Positions 1 through 10,815 are shown, numbered from the stretch's first letter. The stretch is DNA of 64,000 nt from Spiroplasma_E ixodetis_B (GCF_040369795.1 NZ_AP028955.1:1178001-1242000); one strand, 5' to 3'. Notes: generated from the sequence alone by a model not told the origin. Translations and numbers: made by a program.

Positions 1-564
1 TTCACAGAAATGAAAAATCAAGGCTTAAATGATATTCTTATTGCTTGTAGTGACAATTTAACAGGAATGTCAGAAGCAATAAAATCAGTTTATCCTAAAA
101 CCGAACATCAATTATGCATAGTTCATCAAATTAGAAATAGTTTAAAATATGTTTCATACAAACATAGAAAATCACTAGTTACAGATTTAAAACCAATTTA
201 TAGTGCATGTAGTGAAGAACAAGCAATGCAAGCTTTAGAATCTTTTGAAAGTAAATGAAATAAACAATATCCTCAAATTGCTAAATCATGATATAAAAAT
301 TGAGATAATTTAATGGTTTTTATTAGTTATCCTGCAGAAATCAAAAGAGTGATTTATACAACAAATGCTATTGAATCTGTTAATAGTCAATTACGAAAAG
401 TTATTAGAAATAAAAAAGTTTTTCCAAATGATATGGCAGTTTTTAAAATATTTTACTTAGCAATTGAAAATATAACAAAAAAATGAACAATACCCATTCA
501 AAATTGAAATACAGCAATTGCTCATTTTATGATAAAATTTGAAGATAGAATTAATCTAAACTAG
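1..564 (+). CDS. IS256-family transposase, 3' part (starts before window)
   Basis: The frame is open from the first base and ends at TAG 562-564. UGA is read as Trp at several places. The residues match the C-terminal half of the IS256 copies later in the window: the second catalytic Asp lies in IACSDNLTGM and the catalytic Glu in TTNAIESVNSQ. The right end of the element follows (565-604), with the recurring sequence GATACACAGATTTTTAAAAA and a GCCTC terminus. The element sits inside an IS630 copy whose 3' tip follows directly. The upstream half lies outside the window, so its integrity cannot be judged. Confidence 0.85.
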
Positions 565-604
565 TAACTTTGTAAAAAGATACACAGATTTTTAAAAAGC
601 CTCT

Positions 605-683
605 TTAAATTATTGACTAAATATTAAAAAAGCGATTGATTTTGTTTTTCAATATATGAGTAAACATTACTTTAGTTAGCTAT
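605..683 (+). mobile_element. IS630-family 3' end remnant
   Basis: It matches the last 75 bp of the complete IS630 copy at 20308-21316 (residues around NIKKAIDFVF, then the terminal repeat TAAACATTACTTTAGTTAGC). It is what remains on the right side of an IS630 copy into which the preceding IS256 was inserted. Confidence 0.8.
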
Positions 684-722
684 ATATAAAAAATAAGAAC
701 ATATGTTCTTATTTTTTATATA
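683..722 (-). terminator. Palindromic terminator after dnaJ
   Basis: A perfect palindrome, AAAAAATAAGAAC-ATAT-GTTCTTATTTTTT, starts about 10 bp past the dnaJ stop. The stem and U-tract work in both directions. On the minus strand it would end the hrcA-grpE-dnaK-dnaJ transcript. Confidence 0.7.
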
Positions 723-730
723 TTAATTTA

Positions 731-1843
731 TTAAATTCTTTTTATTGCACTATTAACAAAATCTTCATTTGGATCAAATTTAGTTTTGTTATTAATATTT
801 CATAATTTTTCTTGTTCTGTTTTAGTAACTTTATTAGGCATTTGTATATCAAGAATAACATGTAAATCACCACGTTTACTACTATTAGGGTAATAGAATC
901 CTTGATTTTTTAAAGTAATTTTGTCACCGTATTGTAGTCCTAATGGTAATTTATGTTTAATTATTCCTTCAAAGGTAGGAATCATAATAATATTTCCCAA
1001 AATAATATCTAAGTAAGATACTGGTAATTTAATATACATATCACTACCTTGACGATCTAAGAAAGCGTGTCGCTTAATATTAATACCAACAAATAAATCG
1101 CCTTGAGTGCCACCGTTATGACCAATTTTACCTTTACCTTTAATTCTAATTTGTTGACCATCAAAAATACTGCGAGGAATATCAAATTCTAATTTTTGAT
1201 ATTCAATATAATAGCGATGTCCTTTGCATTTTAAACATTTTTGACGAATAATTTTACCAAGTCCTTGACATTGGTTGCAAACACCTTGATGTCTAAACAT
1301 ACCTAATGGTGATTGTTGAACATATTCAAGAACTCCTTTACCTTTGCATTTATCACATGTACTAATATCATTAGGAGTTCTAGCGCCAGTTTCTTTACAA
1401 TCTTTACAAGCGACATCAATGTTAATACTAACGGTCATTTTTTTTCCAAAGAATACATCGCGATAACTAATTTCAACTTTTGTTAGGATATTATCACCTG
1501 GTGTTTTACCATTATAGCGTTGTTGTTGTCTTCTATTACCACCAAATAAGTCACCAAATAAGTCACCAAATGCTGAACTAAAGTCACCGAAACCACCGAA
1601 ACCAGAAGAACTGCCAACTCCAGGCATATCATGACCAAATTGATCATATTTTGCTCTCTCATTAGTATCGGATAAAACTTGATAAGCTTCGCTTATTTCT
1701 TTAAATCGAGTTTCATCACCACCGCTTGGTGAATCAGGATGATATTTTTTTGCAAGCGTACGAAACGCTTTCTTAATTTCATCTGGAGTAGCATTACGTG
1801 AAACTCCTAAAATTTCATAATAATCACGTTTTTTACTTGCCAT
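731..1843 (-). CDS. dnaJ: Chaperone protein DnaJ (Hsp40)
   Basis: This is the DnaK co-chaperone, which stimulates DnaK ATPase and delivers unfolded clients in the cytosol. The 370-residue product shows an N-terminal J domain with the HPD motif (KKYHPDSP), a Gly/Phe-rich linker (GFGGFGDF), a cysteine-rich zinc domain with four CxxC motifs (CKDC, CDKC, CNQC, CLKC) and the C-terminal peptide-binding domain. The first and last zinc repeats depart slightly from CxxCxGxG. The ATG at 1843 follows AGAGGTGG; an upstream in-frame GTG lies inside that ribosome-binding site and is not the start. Translation passes one UGA (Trp) near the C-terminus and stops at TAA 731-733. It is the last gene of the operon, 20 bp after dnaK. 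Confidence 0.95.
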
Positions 1844-1863
1844 TTTGTCCACCTCTAATTATT

Positions 1864-3711
1864 TTATTTAGTTGTTGCGTCAACATCAATAACATCATCA
1901 CTTTTATTATCATCTTTTTTAATATGATCTGTTGGTTCTTGTTTTTGTTGGTTCATAAATTGTTGTGCAGCAGCAAACGCTTGTTTTAATTGTTCTAGTT
2001 TTTCTTTTAAATCATCATATTTTTTTTCATCTAGTGATTTTTGTAAGTCATCACGTAGTTTTTTCATTTCAGCAATTTGCGGATTTTCTGCTTCACCTTC
2101 TTTTGCTGATTTAGTAACTTCAGCAGTCATTTTATCAATATCATAAATATAGGCTTGTGCTTGATTAGATAATTCAATTTCTTCTTTATGTTTTTCATCG
2201 TTTTCACGATTCTTTTCAGCATCTTGTACCATTTTTTCAATTTCGTCTTTACTTAAAGTACCGCTATTGCTGATAGTAATTTTTTGTTCTTTATTAGTTT
2301 TTAGATCTTTAGCACTAACAGATACAATACCATTAACATCGATATCAAAAGTAACTTCAATTTGTGGAACACCTCTTGGTGCTGGTTCGATACCACTTAA
2401 TTGGAAACGACCTAGTGAATGATTATCTTTAGCTAGTGGACGTTCTCCTTGTAAAACACTAATATCAACAGCGGGTTGATTGTCTTCAGCAGTTGAAAAT
2501 ACTTGTGACTTTTTAGTAGGAACAGTAGTATTACGAGAAATTAATGGTGTCATTACTCCTCCTAAAGTTTCAATACCTAATGATAAAGGAGTTACATCTA
2601 ATAGTAAAACGTCAGTAACATCACCCGATAATACCCCTCCTTGAATAGCAGCACCTAAAGCTACTACTTCATCAGGGTTAACACCACGATGTGGTTCTTT
2701 ACCAATTTCGTTTTTAATAACTTCTTGCACAGCCGGGATTCTTGTTGAACCACCAACTAAAATAACTTCATCAATTTCATTTTTGCTTAATTTAGCTTCT
2801 TTTAAGGCATCACGAACAGGAGCAATAGTTCTTTCAACTAGTGAATTTGTTAGTTCATTAAATTTGGCACGTGTTAATTTTTCATTTAAATGTAATGGAC
2901 CTGAGGCATTCATTGAAATAAACGGTAATGAAATATCAGCTTGTACTACTCCTGATAAGTCTTTTTTAGCTTTTTCAGCAGTATCTTTTAAACGTTGCAT
3001 TGCCATTTTATCTTTTGATAAGTCAACACCATTACTTTTTTTGAATTCACTAACTAAATGTTGAACAATTAAGTCATCAAAGTCATCACCACCAAGTTTG
3101 TTATCACCACTAGTTGATAATACTTCAAATGTTCCACCCGCTAATTCTAGAACTGAAACGTCAAATGTTCCACCACCTAAGTCAAATACTAAAATTTTGT
3201 GATCTTTATCTTGTTTATCTAAACCATAAGCAATGGCAGCAGCAGTTGGTTCGTTAATAATTCTTTCTACTTTTAATCCCGCAATAATCCCTGCATTTTT
3301 AGTAGCTTCACGTTGTTCATTGTTAAAGTAAGCAGGAACAGTAATGACTGCTTTTGATATTTTTTTACCTAGTTTTGATTCAGCAAAGGTTTTAATAGTG
3401 CGTAAAATTTCTGCAGACACTTCTTCTGGTTTACGTGTTTTAGTAGAGGCTTTAACTGTTTCTTTAGTTCCCATAATTCTTTTAATTGAACTAACAGTAT
3501 TATCTGGATCAGTAATAGCTTGACGTTTAGCAACTTCACCGACCATAATTTGACCATCTTTGTAAGCAACAACTGATGGTGTTGTTCTTCCACCTTCGGC
3601 ATTTTCAATAACTTTTGGCTTATCACCTTCCATTACGGCAACACATGAATTAGTTGTTCCTAGATCGATTCCTAAAATGATTTCTTTATTTGTTGTTTTA
3701 TTTGTAGACAT
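1864..3711 (-). CDS. dnaK: Molecular chaperone DnaK (Hsp70)
   Basis: ATP-dependent Hsp70 chaperone of 615 residues, the usual length for Mollicutes. The N-terminal ATPase domain carries GIDLGTTNS (phosphate 1), VFDLGGGTFDVSVLEL (phosphate 2) and GGSTRIPAVQEVI (adenosine region). The beta-sandwich substrate domain contains DVTPLSLGIET, followed by the helical lid and an acidic tail ending DVIDVDATTK. AAGGAGTG precedes the ATG. The gene lies 14 bp downstream of grpE and 20 bp upstream of dnaJ, so all are co-transcribed under HrcA control. Confidence 0.97.
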   Translation of the reverse strand: MSTNKTTNKEIILGIDLGTTNSCVAVMEGDKPKVIENAEGGRTTPSVVAYKDGQIMVGEVAKRQAITDPDNTVSSIKRIMGTKETVKASTKTRKPEEVSAEILRTIKTFAESKLGKKISKAVITVPAYFNNEQREATKNAGIIAGLKVERIINEPTAAAIAYGLDKQDKDHKILVFDLGGGTFDVSVLELAGGTFEVLSTSGDNKLGGDDFDDLIVQHLVSEFKKSNGVDLSKDKMAMQRLKDTAEKAKKDLSGVVQADISLPFISMNASGPLHLNEKLTRAKFNELTNSLVERTIAPVRDALKEAKLSKNEIDEVILVGGSTRIPAVQEVIKNEIGKEPHRGVNPDEVVALGAAIQGGVLSGDVTDVLLLDVTPLSLGIETLGGVMTPLISRNTTVPTKKSQVFSTAEDNQPAVDISVLQGERPLAKDNHSLGRFQLSGIEPAPRGVPQIEVTFDIDVNGIVSVSAKDLKTNKEQKITISNSGTLSKDEIEKMVQDAEKNRENDEKHKEEIELSNQAQAYIYDIDKMTAEVTKSAKEGEAENPQIAEMKKLRDDLQKSLDEKKYDDLKEKLEQLKQAFAAAQQFMNQQKQEPTDHIKKDDNKSDDVIDVDATTK

Positions 3712-3725
3712 AATATTTTCACTCC

Positions 3726-4370
3726 TTAATTTTTCTTTGTTTCTGTTTTTTCTTCTTTAGTTTGAAAAACTTTAACTTTAGTGGTGCTAATGACACGATT
3801 ATGCAATTCATAACCATTAACTATAACTTCAACAATAGTATTATTTTTTACATTTTGATAAACATTGTTTGTATTATCATTAATAATTTCTACTGCCTCA
3901 TGTTGTTGAGAATTAAATTGATCTCCAACTTTAGCAGTAATTTCTTTTAAACCCTCTTTACCAAGTGCTTTAATTAATTCTTCATAGATAAATTTAAAAC
4001 CAACTAGAAAATTTTGAACAGCTGCATTATCAGTTTTAAAGTTTAGTGCTCGTTGGAAATTTAATAAAGTATGAACTAAATCTTTAATAATTTTTTGATT
4101 AGCATATTTAATGTGTTCTTGATTTTGAATTTCTAATTCTTTAATGGTATTTAATCTAGTAGCTAGCATTAATTGCTTTTGCTGTGAATTAATTTTATTA
4201 AGTTCTGTTGTTAATTCTTTAATTTTTGTTTCTAATTCGATTTCTTTATTTAATGATATTTTTTCTTCTTCAACACTTACTGGTGTTTCAGTAACAGGAG
4301 TTGAAATAGTTGTATCTTTAGTTTCTGTTGCTGATACGTTATCAATGTTATCTTTTTTAGCTTTTGTCAT
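3726..4370 (-). CDS. grpE: Nucleotide exchange factor GrpE
   Basis: GrpE releases ADP from DnaK and so resets the chaperone cycle. The 214 residues have a low-complexity acidic N-terminal tail (about residues 1-45), a long coiled-coil dimerisation helix (about 45-90) and a C-terminal beta domain recognised by the segment IVEVIVNGYELHNRVISTT. The C-terminus is Lys/Glu-rich. It starts 15 bp after hrcA and ends 14 bp before dnaK, the order seen in low-GC Gram-positive bacteria. Confidence 0.93.
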   Translation of the reverse strand: MTKAKKDNIDNVSATETKDTTISTPVTETPVSVEEEKISLNKEIELETKIKELTTELNKINSQQKQLMLATRLNTIKELEIQNQEHIKYANQKIIKDLVHTLLNFQRALNFKTDNAAVQNFLVGFKFIYEELIKALGKEGLKEITAKVGDQFNSQQHEAVEIINDNTNNVYQNVKNNTIVEVIVNGYELHNRVISTTKVKVFQTKEEKTETKKN

Positions 4371-4385
4371 TTTATCATCTCATTT

Positions 4386-5399
4386 CTATTTAAAGTTTTT
4401 AATCAATGTTTGATTAATCCAATTTAGAATTTCAGTTAGTTTTTCATATTCTAAACGTTTAGGTCCAACAATTGCAATTTGTCCTTGTTCACCATCATGA
4501 ACTTTAAAAGTAGTAGTAATCATTGCCATATCGTTATTTTCATTGCCCAGTTCTTCACCAATTTTAATTTGTAGTTGATTATTATTTAATTGATCAAAAT
4601 ACATTCATGGTGATTGTGATTCAATGAATTTAATAATTGTTTTAACCTTATTAATATCATTAAATTCAGGATTTTCTAACATATATTGAACACCGTGTGT
4701 TGTTGATAGTGGTCGTGAGAAATTAATTAAAGTGTTAACAAATCCTTGAATAATATATTCTGATTTTTGTACTTGTTGTTCAAGAATTGGTTTTAATAAA
4801 TTTACTTTCTCACTAATTTCACTAATTTTAGTACCAATTAATCTGGTGTTAAAAATATCAATAGCAATTGATAAATCGGTTAATGATGTTTCTTGAATAT
4901 TAAACGTTTTGTTTTGAACATGACCATTACTAGTAATACAAATTGTTAAAGCATTATCATTACTAATCGGTATTAATTCAATTTTCTTTAAAGTATCTTC
5001 ATTAAGATTAGGGCCAGTAACAATACTAATCAAATTAGTCATTTCACTTAAAATACTACTAGTTTTATTTAATACTTCGGTAATTACTAAGTTACGGTTA
5101 TTAAATACTTCTGCTATTTTTTTCTTCAAGATTTCTATTTCTTGGTGTTCACCCATATTCATTAAATTATCAACATAATGGCGATAACCTTTTGTTGAAG
5201 GAATACGACCACTAGAACTATGTGCTTTTTCTAATAATCCTAATGTTTCTAATTCAACACATTCATTACGAATAGTAGCACTAGAAAAATTAATATTGTT
5301 ATTATTTTCTAAAATAGTTTTGCTACCAATTGGTAATCCTGTTTTAATATATTTTTCAACAATGATTTTTAAAATTTGTGATTGTCTGTTACTTAACAT
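4386..5399 (-). CDS. hrcA: Heat-inducible transcription repressor HrcA
   Basis: HrcA represses class I heat-shock genes by binding CIRCE. The product has 337 residues, the normal length, and is read across a UGA codon at 4605-4607 (ESQSP-W-MYFD). The N-terminal winged-helix DNA-binding domain (about residues 1-75) contains LSNRQSQILKIIVEKYIKTG and the segment SSATIRNECVELETLGLLEK; the rest is the dimerisation and inserted domain. It is the first gene of the operon, and a CIRCE box and a good promoter lie just upstream, implying autoregulation. The stop is TAG 4386-4388. Confidence 0.95.
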
Positions 5400-5414
5400 T
5401 GTTCACCACCTTTT

Positions 5415-5441
5415 TTAGCATTCATTAACATTGAATGCCAA
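5415..5441. promoter_or_regulatory. CIRCE operator upstream of hrcA
   Basis: TTAGCATTC-N9-GAATGCCAA is a 9-9-9 inverted repeat close to the CIRCE consensus (TTAGCACTC-N9-GAGTGCTAA). It lies between the hrcA promoter and its start codon, the classic position for HrcA autorepression. Confidence 0.9.
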
Positions 5442-5451
5442 TACTTATATA

Positions 5452-5479
5452 ATTATAACTGAGAGTGCAATAATATCAA
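5452..5479 (-). promoter_or_regulatory. Promoter of hrcA-grpE-dnaK-dnaJ
   Basis: Read on the minus strand: -35 TTGATA (5474-5479), 16-bp spacer, -10 TATAAT (5452-5457). The predicted start of transcription falls just upstream of the CIRCE box. It sits directly downstream of clpB. Confidence 0.75.
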
Positions 5480-5482
5480 GAC

Positions 5483-7624
5483 TTAATTGAATTTTATTTT
5501 TTTACTGAGAATAAACATATTGTCTTTATTGATAGTAATTACCATTCGTTTGTGGGGTATTAGTTCTTCTTTAATAATAGCTTGTGCGATAATAGTTTCA
5601 ATATGGTGTTGAATATATCGTTTAATCGGTCGTGCGCCATATTCTTCATCATAAGCATCTTTTAGTATTTTATTAACTACTTCTGATTCATAAGATAATT
5701 GTAAATTTTTTTCTTGTCTTAATCGTAATAATAAAGTATCTAATTCTTTAATAATAATTTCTGTTATTACTTTTTTACTTAATGGATTGAAGATAACAAT
5801 TTCATCAATTCGATTAATAAATTCTGGTCGAAATGATTTTTTTAAGATATTTAATGCTTGTTCTTTACTGTTATCTTTACCACTTAATAGTTCTTGTGAA
5901 CCAAGATTTGAAGTCATAATAATTATTGCGTTTTTAAAGTCAATTAAGAGACCGTGACTGTCTGTAATTCTACCTTCATCAAGAATTTGTAATAAAATAT
6001 TTAATACTTCAGGATGGGCTTTTTCGATTTCATCAAAAAGAATGATACTGTAAGGATTTCTTCTTACTTTTTCGGTTAATTGTCCACCATTTTCATAGCC
6101 AACATAGCCAGGAGGTGAACCTAGTAATTTGCTAACTGCGTGTTTTTCCATAAATTCTGACATATCAATACGAACCATATTTTTTTCGCTATCAAATAAA
6201 ATATCAGCTAAGGTTCTGGCAACTTCAGTTTTTCCAACACCGGTTGGACCCAAGAAAATAAATGAACCAATTGGGCGATTGGGATCTTTAATACCAGCAC
6301 GAGCTCTAATTAAAGCATCACTTACCAACTGTAGGGCATTACTTTGACCTTTAATTCTCGTATTTAAAGTTAAGGGTAATTTTAATAATTTTTCTTTTTC
6401 GGTTGCTAATAAACGAGTAACAGGAATGCCGGTTCATTTTGCAACAACTTTTCCAATATCTTCACTAGTAACATCTTCGCGTAGTAAAGGATTATCTTTT
6501 TTTATATTTTCACTATCTTTAAGTTCTTTTTCTAAGTTGGGAATAATACTATATTGTAGTTCACCAGCTTTTGTAAAATTACCTGATAATTGATACAATT
6601 CTAGTTCTGATTTAGCATTTTCTAATTTATTTTTTAAACTAGTAATATGGTCTAATGCTGACTTTTCTTTGATTCATTTATCTTCTAATTGTTGTAAAGT
6701 ATTTTTTTTAGTTTTTAATTGTTTATCGACTTCAATTAGTCTTGTTTGCGAGTTTTCATCTTTTTCTTTGCTTAAGGCTGCTTGTTCAATTTTTAATTGT
6801 AAGACTTTTCTTCTTATATCATCTAAATCACTAGGAACCGAAGCAATTTCAGTTTTAATACTAGCACAAGCTTCATCAATTAAGTCAATTGCTTTATCAG
6901 GTAAGTAACGATCATTAATATATTTATTAGATAGATAAACAGCTTCTCGTAATGCACTATCATGAATTTTTACACCATGATAAGCTTCAAAACGTTCTTT
7001 TAAACCACGTAAGATAGCAGTTGTATCTTCTGTTGTTGGTTCTTTAATAATCATCTTACGAAATCTTCGTTCAAGGGCTGCATCTTTTTCAATGTATTGA
7101 CGATATTCGTCAAGTGTTGTGGCGCCAATACAACGTAGCTCACCACGCGCTAACATTGGTTTTAGTAAATTAGAAGCATCCATTGAACCTTGTGTTCTAC
7201 CAGCACCAACAATTAAATGTAGTTCATCAATAAATAAAATAATTTTTCCATTAGAATTTTTAATTTGGTTAATAACCGCTTTTAATCGTTCTTCAAACTC
7301 ACCTTGGAATTTAGCGCCAGCAATTAGTGCTCCCATATCTAGTTCATAAATAATTTTATCTTTTAAGTTACTAGGAACATCACCACGAACAATACGTTGG
7401 GCTAAACCTTCAATAATAGCGGTTTTACCAATACCAGGTAAACCGATTAAGACGGGGTTGTTTTTAGTTTTTCGTGAGAGTATTTCTTCTACTTTACGAA
7501 TATCTTCATAACGTCCAATAATAGGATCCATTTTTCCTGTTTTAGCTTGTACAATTAGATTACGAGCAAATTTATCAAGAATTTTAGGGTCATTACTATA
7601 GTTAGAAATTTCATTTAATTGCAT
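5483..7624 (-). CDS. clpB: ATP-dependent disaggregase ClpB, lacking the N-domain
   Basis: Hsp100 AAA+ disaggregase that works with DnaK/DnaJ/GrpE to rescue aggregated proteins. The frame is continuous over 713 residues if UGA is Trp. NBD1 has Walker A GLPGIGKTA near residue 60 and Walker B ILFIDELH; a coiled-coil middle domain follows (about 260-390, rich in Lys/Glu/Gln); NBD2 has Walker A GPTGVGKTE near residue 459 and Walker B IILFDEIEKAHP. Canonical ClpB has about 860 residues; here the mobile N-terminal domain is absent and the protein begins just before NBD1, as in other mollicute ClpB proteins. A ribosome-binding site (GAGGAGTGAC) precedes the ATG, and its own CIRCE box lies upstream. 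Confidence 0.95.
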
Positions 7625-7640
7625 AATGTCACTCCTCTTT

Positions 7641-7667
7641 TTAGCACTATAATTACTTGATTGCTAA
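7641..7667. promoter_or_regulatory. CIRCE operator upstream of clpB
   Basis: TTAGCACTA-N9-GATTGCTAA, one or two mismatches from the CIRCE consensus, 17 bp before the clpB start. It places clpB in the same HrcA regulon as the dnaK operon. Confidence 0.88.
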
Positions 7668-7677
7668 TCATATTAAT

Positions 7678-7706
7678 ATACTAACAAATAAAATTAGCAG
7701 TTTCAA
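7678..7706 (-). promoter_or_regulatory. Possible clpB promoter
   Basis: Minus-strand reading gives TTGAAA (7701-7706), a 17-bp spacer and TAGTAT (7678-7683), about 10 bp upstream of the CIRCE box. The -10 is weak, so this is tentative. Confidence 0.45.
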
Positions 7707-7726
7707 GTAGTAACTGCTAATTTTAT
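7690..7726. terminator. Stem-loop upstream of clpB
   Basis: AAAATTAGCAGTT and AACTGCTAATTTT form a 13-bp stem with a short loop and flanking T-runs. It overlaps the possible clpB promoter. It may be the terminator of an upstream gene lost when IS elements arrived. The stretch 7727-7845 holds nothing else that I recognise. Confidence 0.5.
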
Positions 7727-7846
7727 ATTTAATTGACTTAGGGATAATTATTTTCAATTAAAGAAACTTAATATAATATTAATATTTGTGATAGATCTTT
7801 TAGGTATTTTAGATGTTAAATATATATTTCTCGTGTAAATAATATA

Positions 7847-8335
7847 TAGCTAACTAAAGTAATGTTTACTCATATATTGAAAAACAAAATCAATCGCTTT
7901 TTTAATATTTGGTCAATAATTTGGTAATATTTTTCTTATATTATGTTTTATAGCAAATCAAAAATGTTCAATTGGATTTAAATTAGGAGAATATGGTGGA
8001 AGAAATAATAGTTTGCATCCAGCATTTTCAATTAATTGTTGTGTTAATTTAGATTTATGAAACGTTGCATTATCTAAAACTATAATTTGTCCACGCTTTA
8101 ATACTGGAATTAGTATATTTTTTACATATGATTCAAAAATTTTACTGTTGCAATGTCCTTCAAATGCTCATAGGGCTTTTAATTTACCTTTATTTAGTGA
8201 ACCAATTATACTCATTCTTTTTATTTTATATGAGGGTTTATTATCAAATAATCTTTTACCTTTTTCAGATCAACCATATTTATAAAATTCATTATCATCA
8301 ATTCAAGATTCATCAATATATACTAAATCTTCATT
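7847..8335 (-). pseudogene. IS630-family transposase, C-terminal part
   Basis: The terminal repeat TAGCTAACTAAAGTAATG is followed by the reverse complement of the IS630 transposase C-terminal half (VLDNATFHKS, LFLPPYSPNLNPIE, stop at 7850-7852). The copy is cut at 8335 by an IS5-family element; the missing N-terminal half is not found on the other side of that element. Confidence 0.85.
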
Positions 8336-9486
8336 AGACATATTCCGTAAATAAATTTAATCAATTGTCAATAATAATATTTATAAATTTTTTAGTGTTA
8401 ATAATTATAGAAGTTAATATTTTTAAAAAAATACTTTAAAAATAAATTTATATTTCAAACACAAAAATTGTTAATATTATTTTTATATTAACTTGATAAA
8501 AATTTAAATTTTTAAAAAATATTTTTAATATTTTTTTATTTTAATGGTTTTGTTTTATTAAAAATTTCACAAAGTAAGTTAAATCTTAAGTACATAAGTC
8601 TAAATATACTTTTTCTACATTTATTTATTAAAATTTTGAATCTTTTTAATCAAGCAAAAACATGTTCAACTTTAATTCTAATTTTTGAAATAATTTTATT
8701 GTAGATTTTTTCTTGTTTAGTTAATTTTTTATTTTTAGTTTTTTTAATTGGTAATATAGTATTTTTATAAATATTTTGTATTCCTTGATATCCCAAATCA
8801 CCAATAATTATTGTTTTTTCTGAAAATTCAAGATTTGAATTTTTTAATATTTGAAAATCATGTAATTTTCCATTATCAGCAAAAATATCAACAATTTTGT
8901 TATTAAAAAAGTCATATATAATTTGAAATTTTATAGAAAACATTCAACTTTTACCAGAAAAATATTCTAACTGTAGTTTTTTTTAGTTGGTCTTTCAATT
9001 TCAATTTCAGTTGAATCAATTAAATAAAATTGAAATTCATTTAAATATTCTTGTTTTTTATCAATTTTTGATTTATATTTTGTTTTTAAAAACTGATAAT
9101 CTTTGTCATCACTAAGTTTATTTTCTACTCAAGTAATATTTCGAAAACAACTTGATGCACTCATTTTATATTTAATACTCATTTGGAAAAAAGTATAATA
9201 TTCTTTTCAGTATACTAAAGTCATCATCAATCTTTCTTCAACTGAAAGTTTATATTTTCTACCTTTAGTTTTTTTTAAATTTTCTATTTCAATTAATTTT
9301 GTTAACATTTCATCAAAATGAAAACGTTTTATAACAAAATATCTATAAAATTGTTCATTTTTTAATTTTTTTAAATTTTCAAAATTAATTTTTATCAACA
9401 CCTTATTTTTTTATTAATAAAGAAATTATAAAATAAATTTTAAATTATTAATTGACTTTTAAAAAATTTATTTACGGAATATGTCT
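8336..9486 (-). mobile_element. IS5-family element, copy 1
   Basis: Complete 1151-bp copy bounded by AGACATATTCCG and CGGAATATGTCT. The 3-bp flanks differ (ATT on the left, AAT on the right) and the left flank is IS630 while the right flank is the IS256 leader, so this copy has probably recombined with another. Confidence 0.88.
8536..9389 (-). CDS. IS5-family transposase, -1 frameshift type, altered start
   Basis: DDE transposase made of two frames joined at an A8 run (A_AAA_AAC). The first frame has an N-terminal helix-turn-helix (LSVEERLMMTLVY) and the first Asp in LIDSTEIEIERP; the second frame has the second Asp in IIGDLGYQG and the Glu in KVEHVFAWLKRF. The start codon used by other copies (ATG) is ATT here (9387-9389); an upstream in-frame TTG touches the ribosome-binding site, so expression may be low. 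Confidence 0.7.
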
Positions 9487-10815
9487 AATGTTTAATTAAT
9501 TCTAGTAAATAAAATTAAATAACTAGAAAGAGTGAGTTACGTATGTCTAAAAAACAAAATATTAATAATAATGATCCAATATCAAAAGCAGTAGATTTAT
9601 TATTAAAAAATACTGAAGATTTAACAACAGTTTTTAAAGAGGGAGGTTTATATAAAGAATTAACAAAAAGATTAGTTGAAAAAATGTTGAATTTTGAAAT
9701 GCAAAATTATTTAGGATATGAAAAAAATCAACATAATAATAGTGATAATGCTCGTAATGGTATAAGTTCAAAAAAATTAATAACTCAACAAGGTAAAATT
9801 GAGATTAATGTACCACGAGATCGTAATAGTAATTTTGGACCAGTAATAGTTGCAAAAAGACAAAGAAGATTTGATGGTTTTGATCAACAAGTTCTTTCGT
9901 TATATGCCAAAGGCATGACTTTATCAGATATTAGAATGCAGTTACAAGAGTTATATCATGGTGCTGATATTAGTGAAAGTGTTATTAGTCAAATTACTGA
10001 TGATTTTATTGATGATGTTAAAGCATGACAAAATCGGCCATTAGAAAGTGTTTATCCGATTGTTTATTTTGATTGTATAGTAGTTAAAGTACGACAAGAT
10101 AAACTCATTATTAACAAATCAGTTTATATAGCACTAGGAGTTGATTTAGAAGGTAAAAAAGATATTTTAGGTTTATGAATTAGTGAAAATGAAGGTTCTA
10201 AGTTTTGATTATCTAATTTCACAGAAATGAAAAATCGAGGCTTAAATGATATTATTATTGCTTGTAGTGACAATTTAACAGGAATGTCAGAAGCAATACA
10301 ATCAGTTTATCCTAAAACCAAACATCAATTATGCATAGTTCATCAAATTAGAAATAGTTTAAAATATGTTTCATACAAACATAGAAAATCACTAGTTACA
10401 GATTTAAAACCAATTTATAGTGCATGTAGCGAAGAACAAGCAATGCAAGCTTTAGAATCTTTTGAAAGTAAATGAAATAAACAATATCCTCAAATTGCTA
10501 AATCATGATATAAAAATTGAGATAATTTAATGGTTTTTATTAGTTATCCTGCAGAAATCAAAAGAGTGATTTATACAACAAATGCTATTGAATCTGTTAA
10601 TAGTTAATTACGAAAAGTTATTAGAAATAAAAAAGTTTTTCCAAATGATATGGCAGTTTTTAAAATATTTTACTTAGCAATTGAAAATATAACAAAAAAA
10701 TGAACACTTCCCACTCAAAATTGAAATACAGCAATTGCTCATTTTATGATAAAATTTGAAGATAGAATTAATCTAAACTAGTAACTTTGTAAAAAGATAC
10801 ACAGATTTTTAAAAA
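9487..10815 (+). mobile_element. IS256-family element, left tip missing
   Basis: The element runs from its 5' leader (TTTAATTAATTCTAGTAAAT) to the right end ...GCCTC. The left terminal repeat (GGTAATGTTTAGTAATCTG in other copies) is missing because IS5-family copy 1 abuts the leader. On the right it enters a second IS256 copy of opposite orientation. Confidence 0.8.
9543..10781 (+). pseudogene. IS256-family (Mutator-type) transposase, one nonsense codon
   Basis: Frame of 412 sense codons that starts at an ATG after AAAGAGTGAGTTAC. Motifs: first Asp in YFDCIVVKVR, second Asp in IACSDNLTGM, Glu in TTNAIESVNS. Compared with the other copies, CAA has become TAA at 10605-10607, six codons after the catalytic Glu. 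The truncated product would lack the C-terminal 58 residues and is probably inactive. Confidence 0.85.

Noticed and set aside
2783..3064. Plus-strand frame inside dnaK
   Set aside because: It is antisense to a highly conserved ATPase-domain region, and has no ribosome-binding site or recognisable family.
8128..8337. Repeated small plus-strand frame (MIQKFYCCNVLQMLIG type) seen in several IS630 copies
   Set aside because: It is the antisense of the IS630 transposase DDE region and recurs only because the element is repeated.
7847..9486. CRISPR-like repetition of short A/T-rich motifs
   Set aside because: The repeats are dispersed IS ends and homopolymer-rich non-coding IS sequence; there is no regular repeat-spacer pattern or cas gene anywhere in the window.
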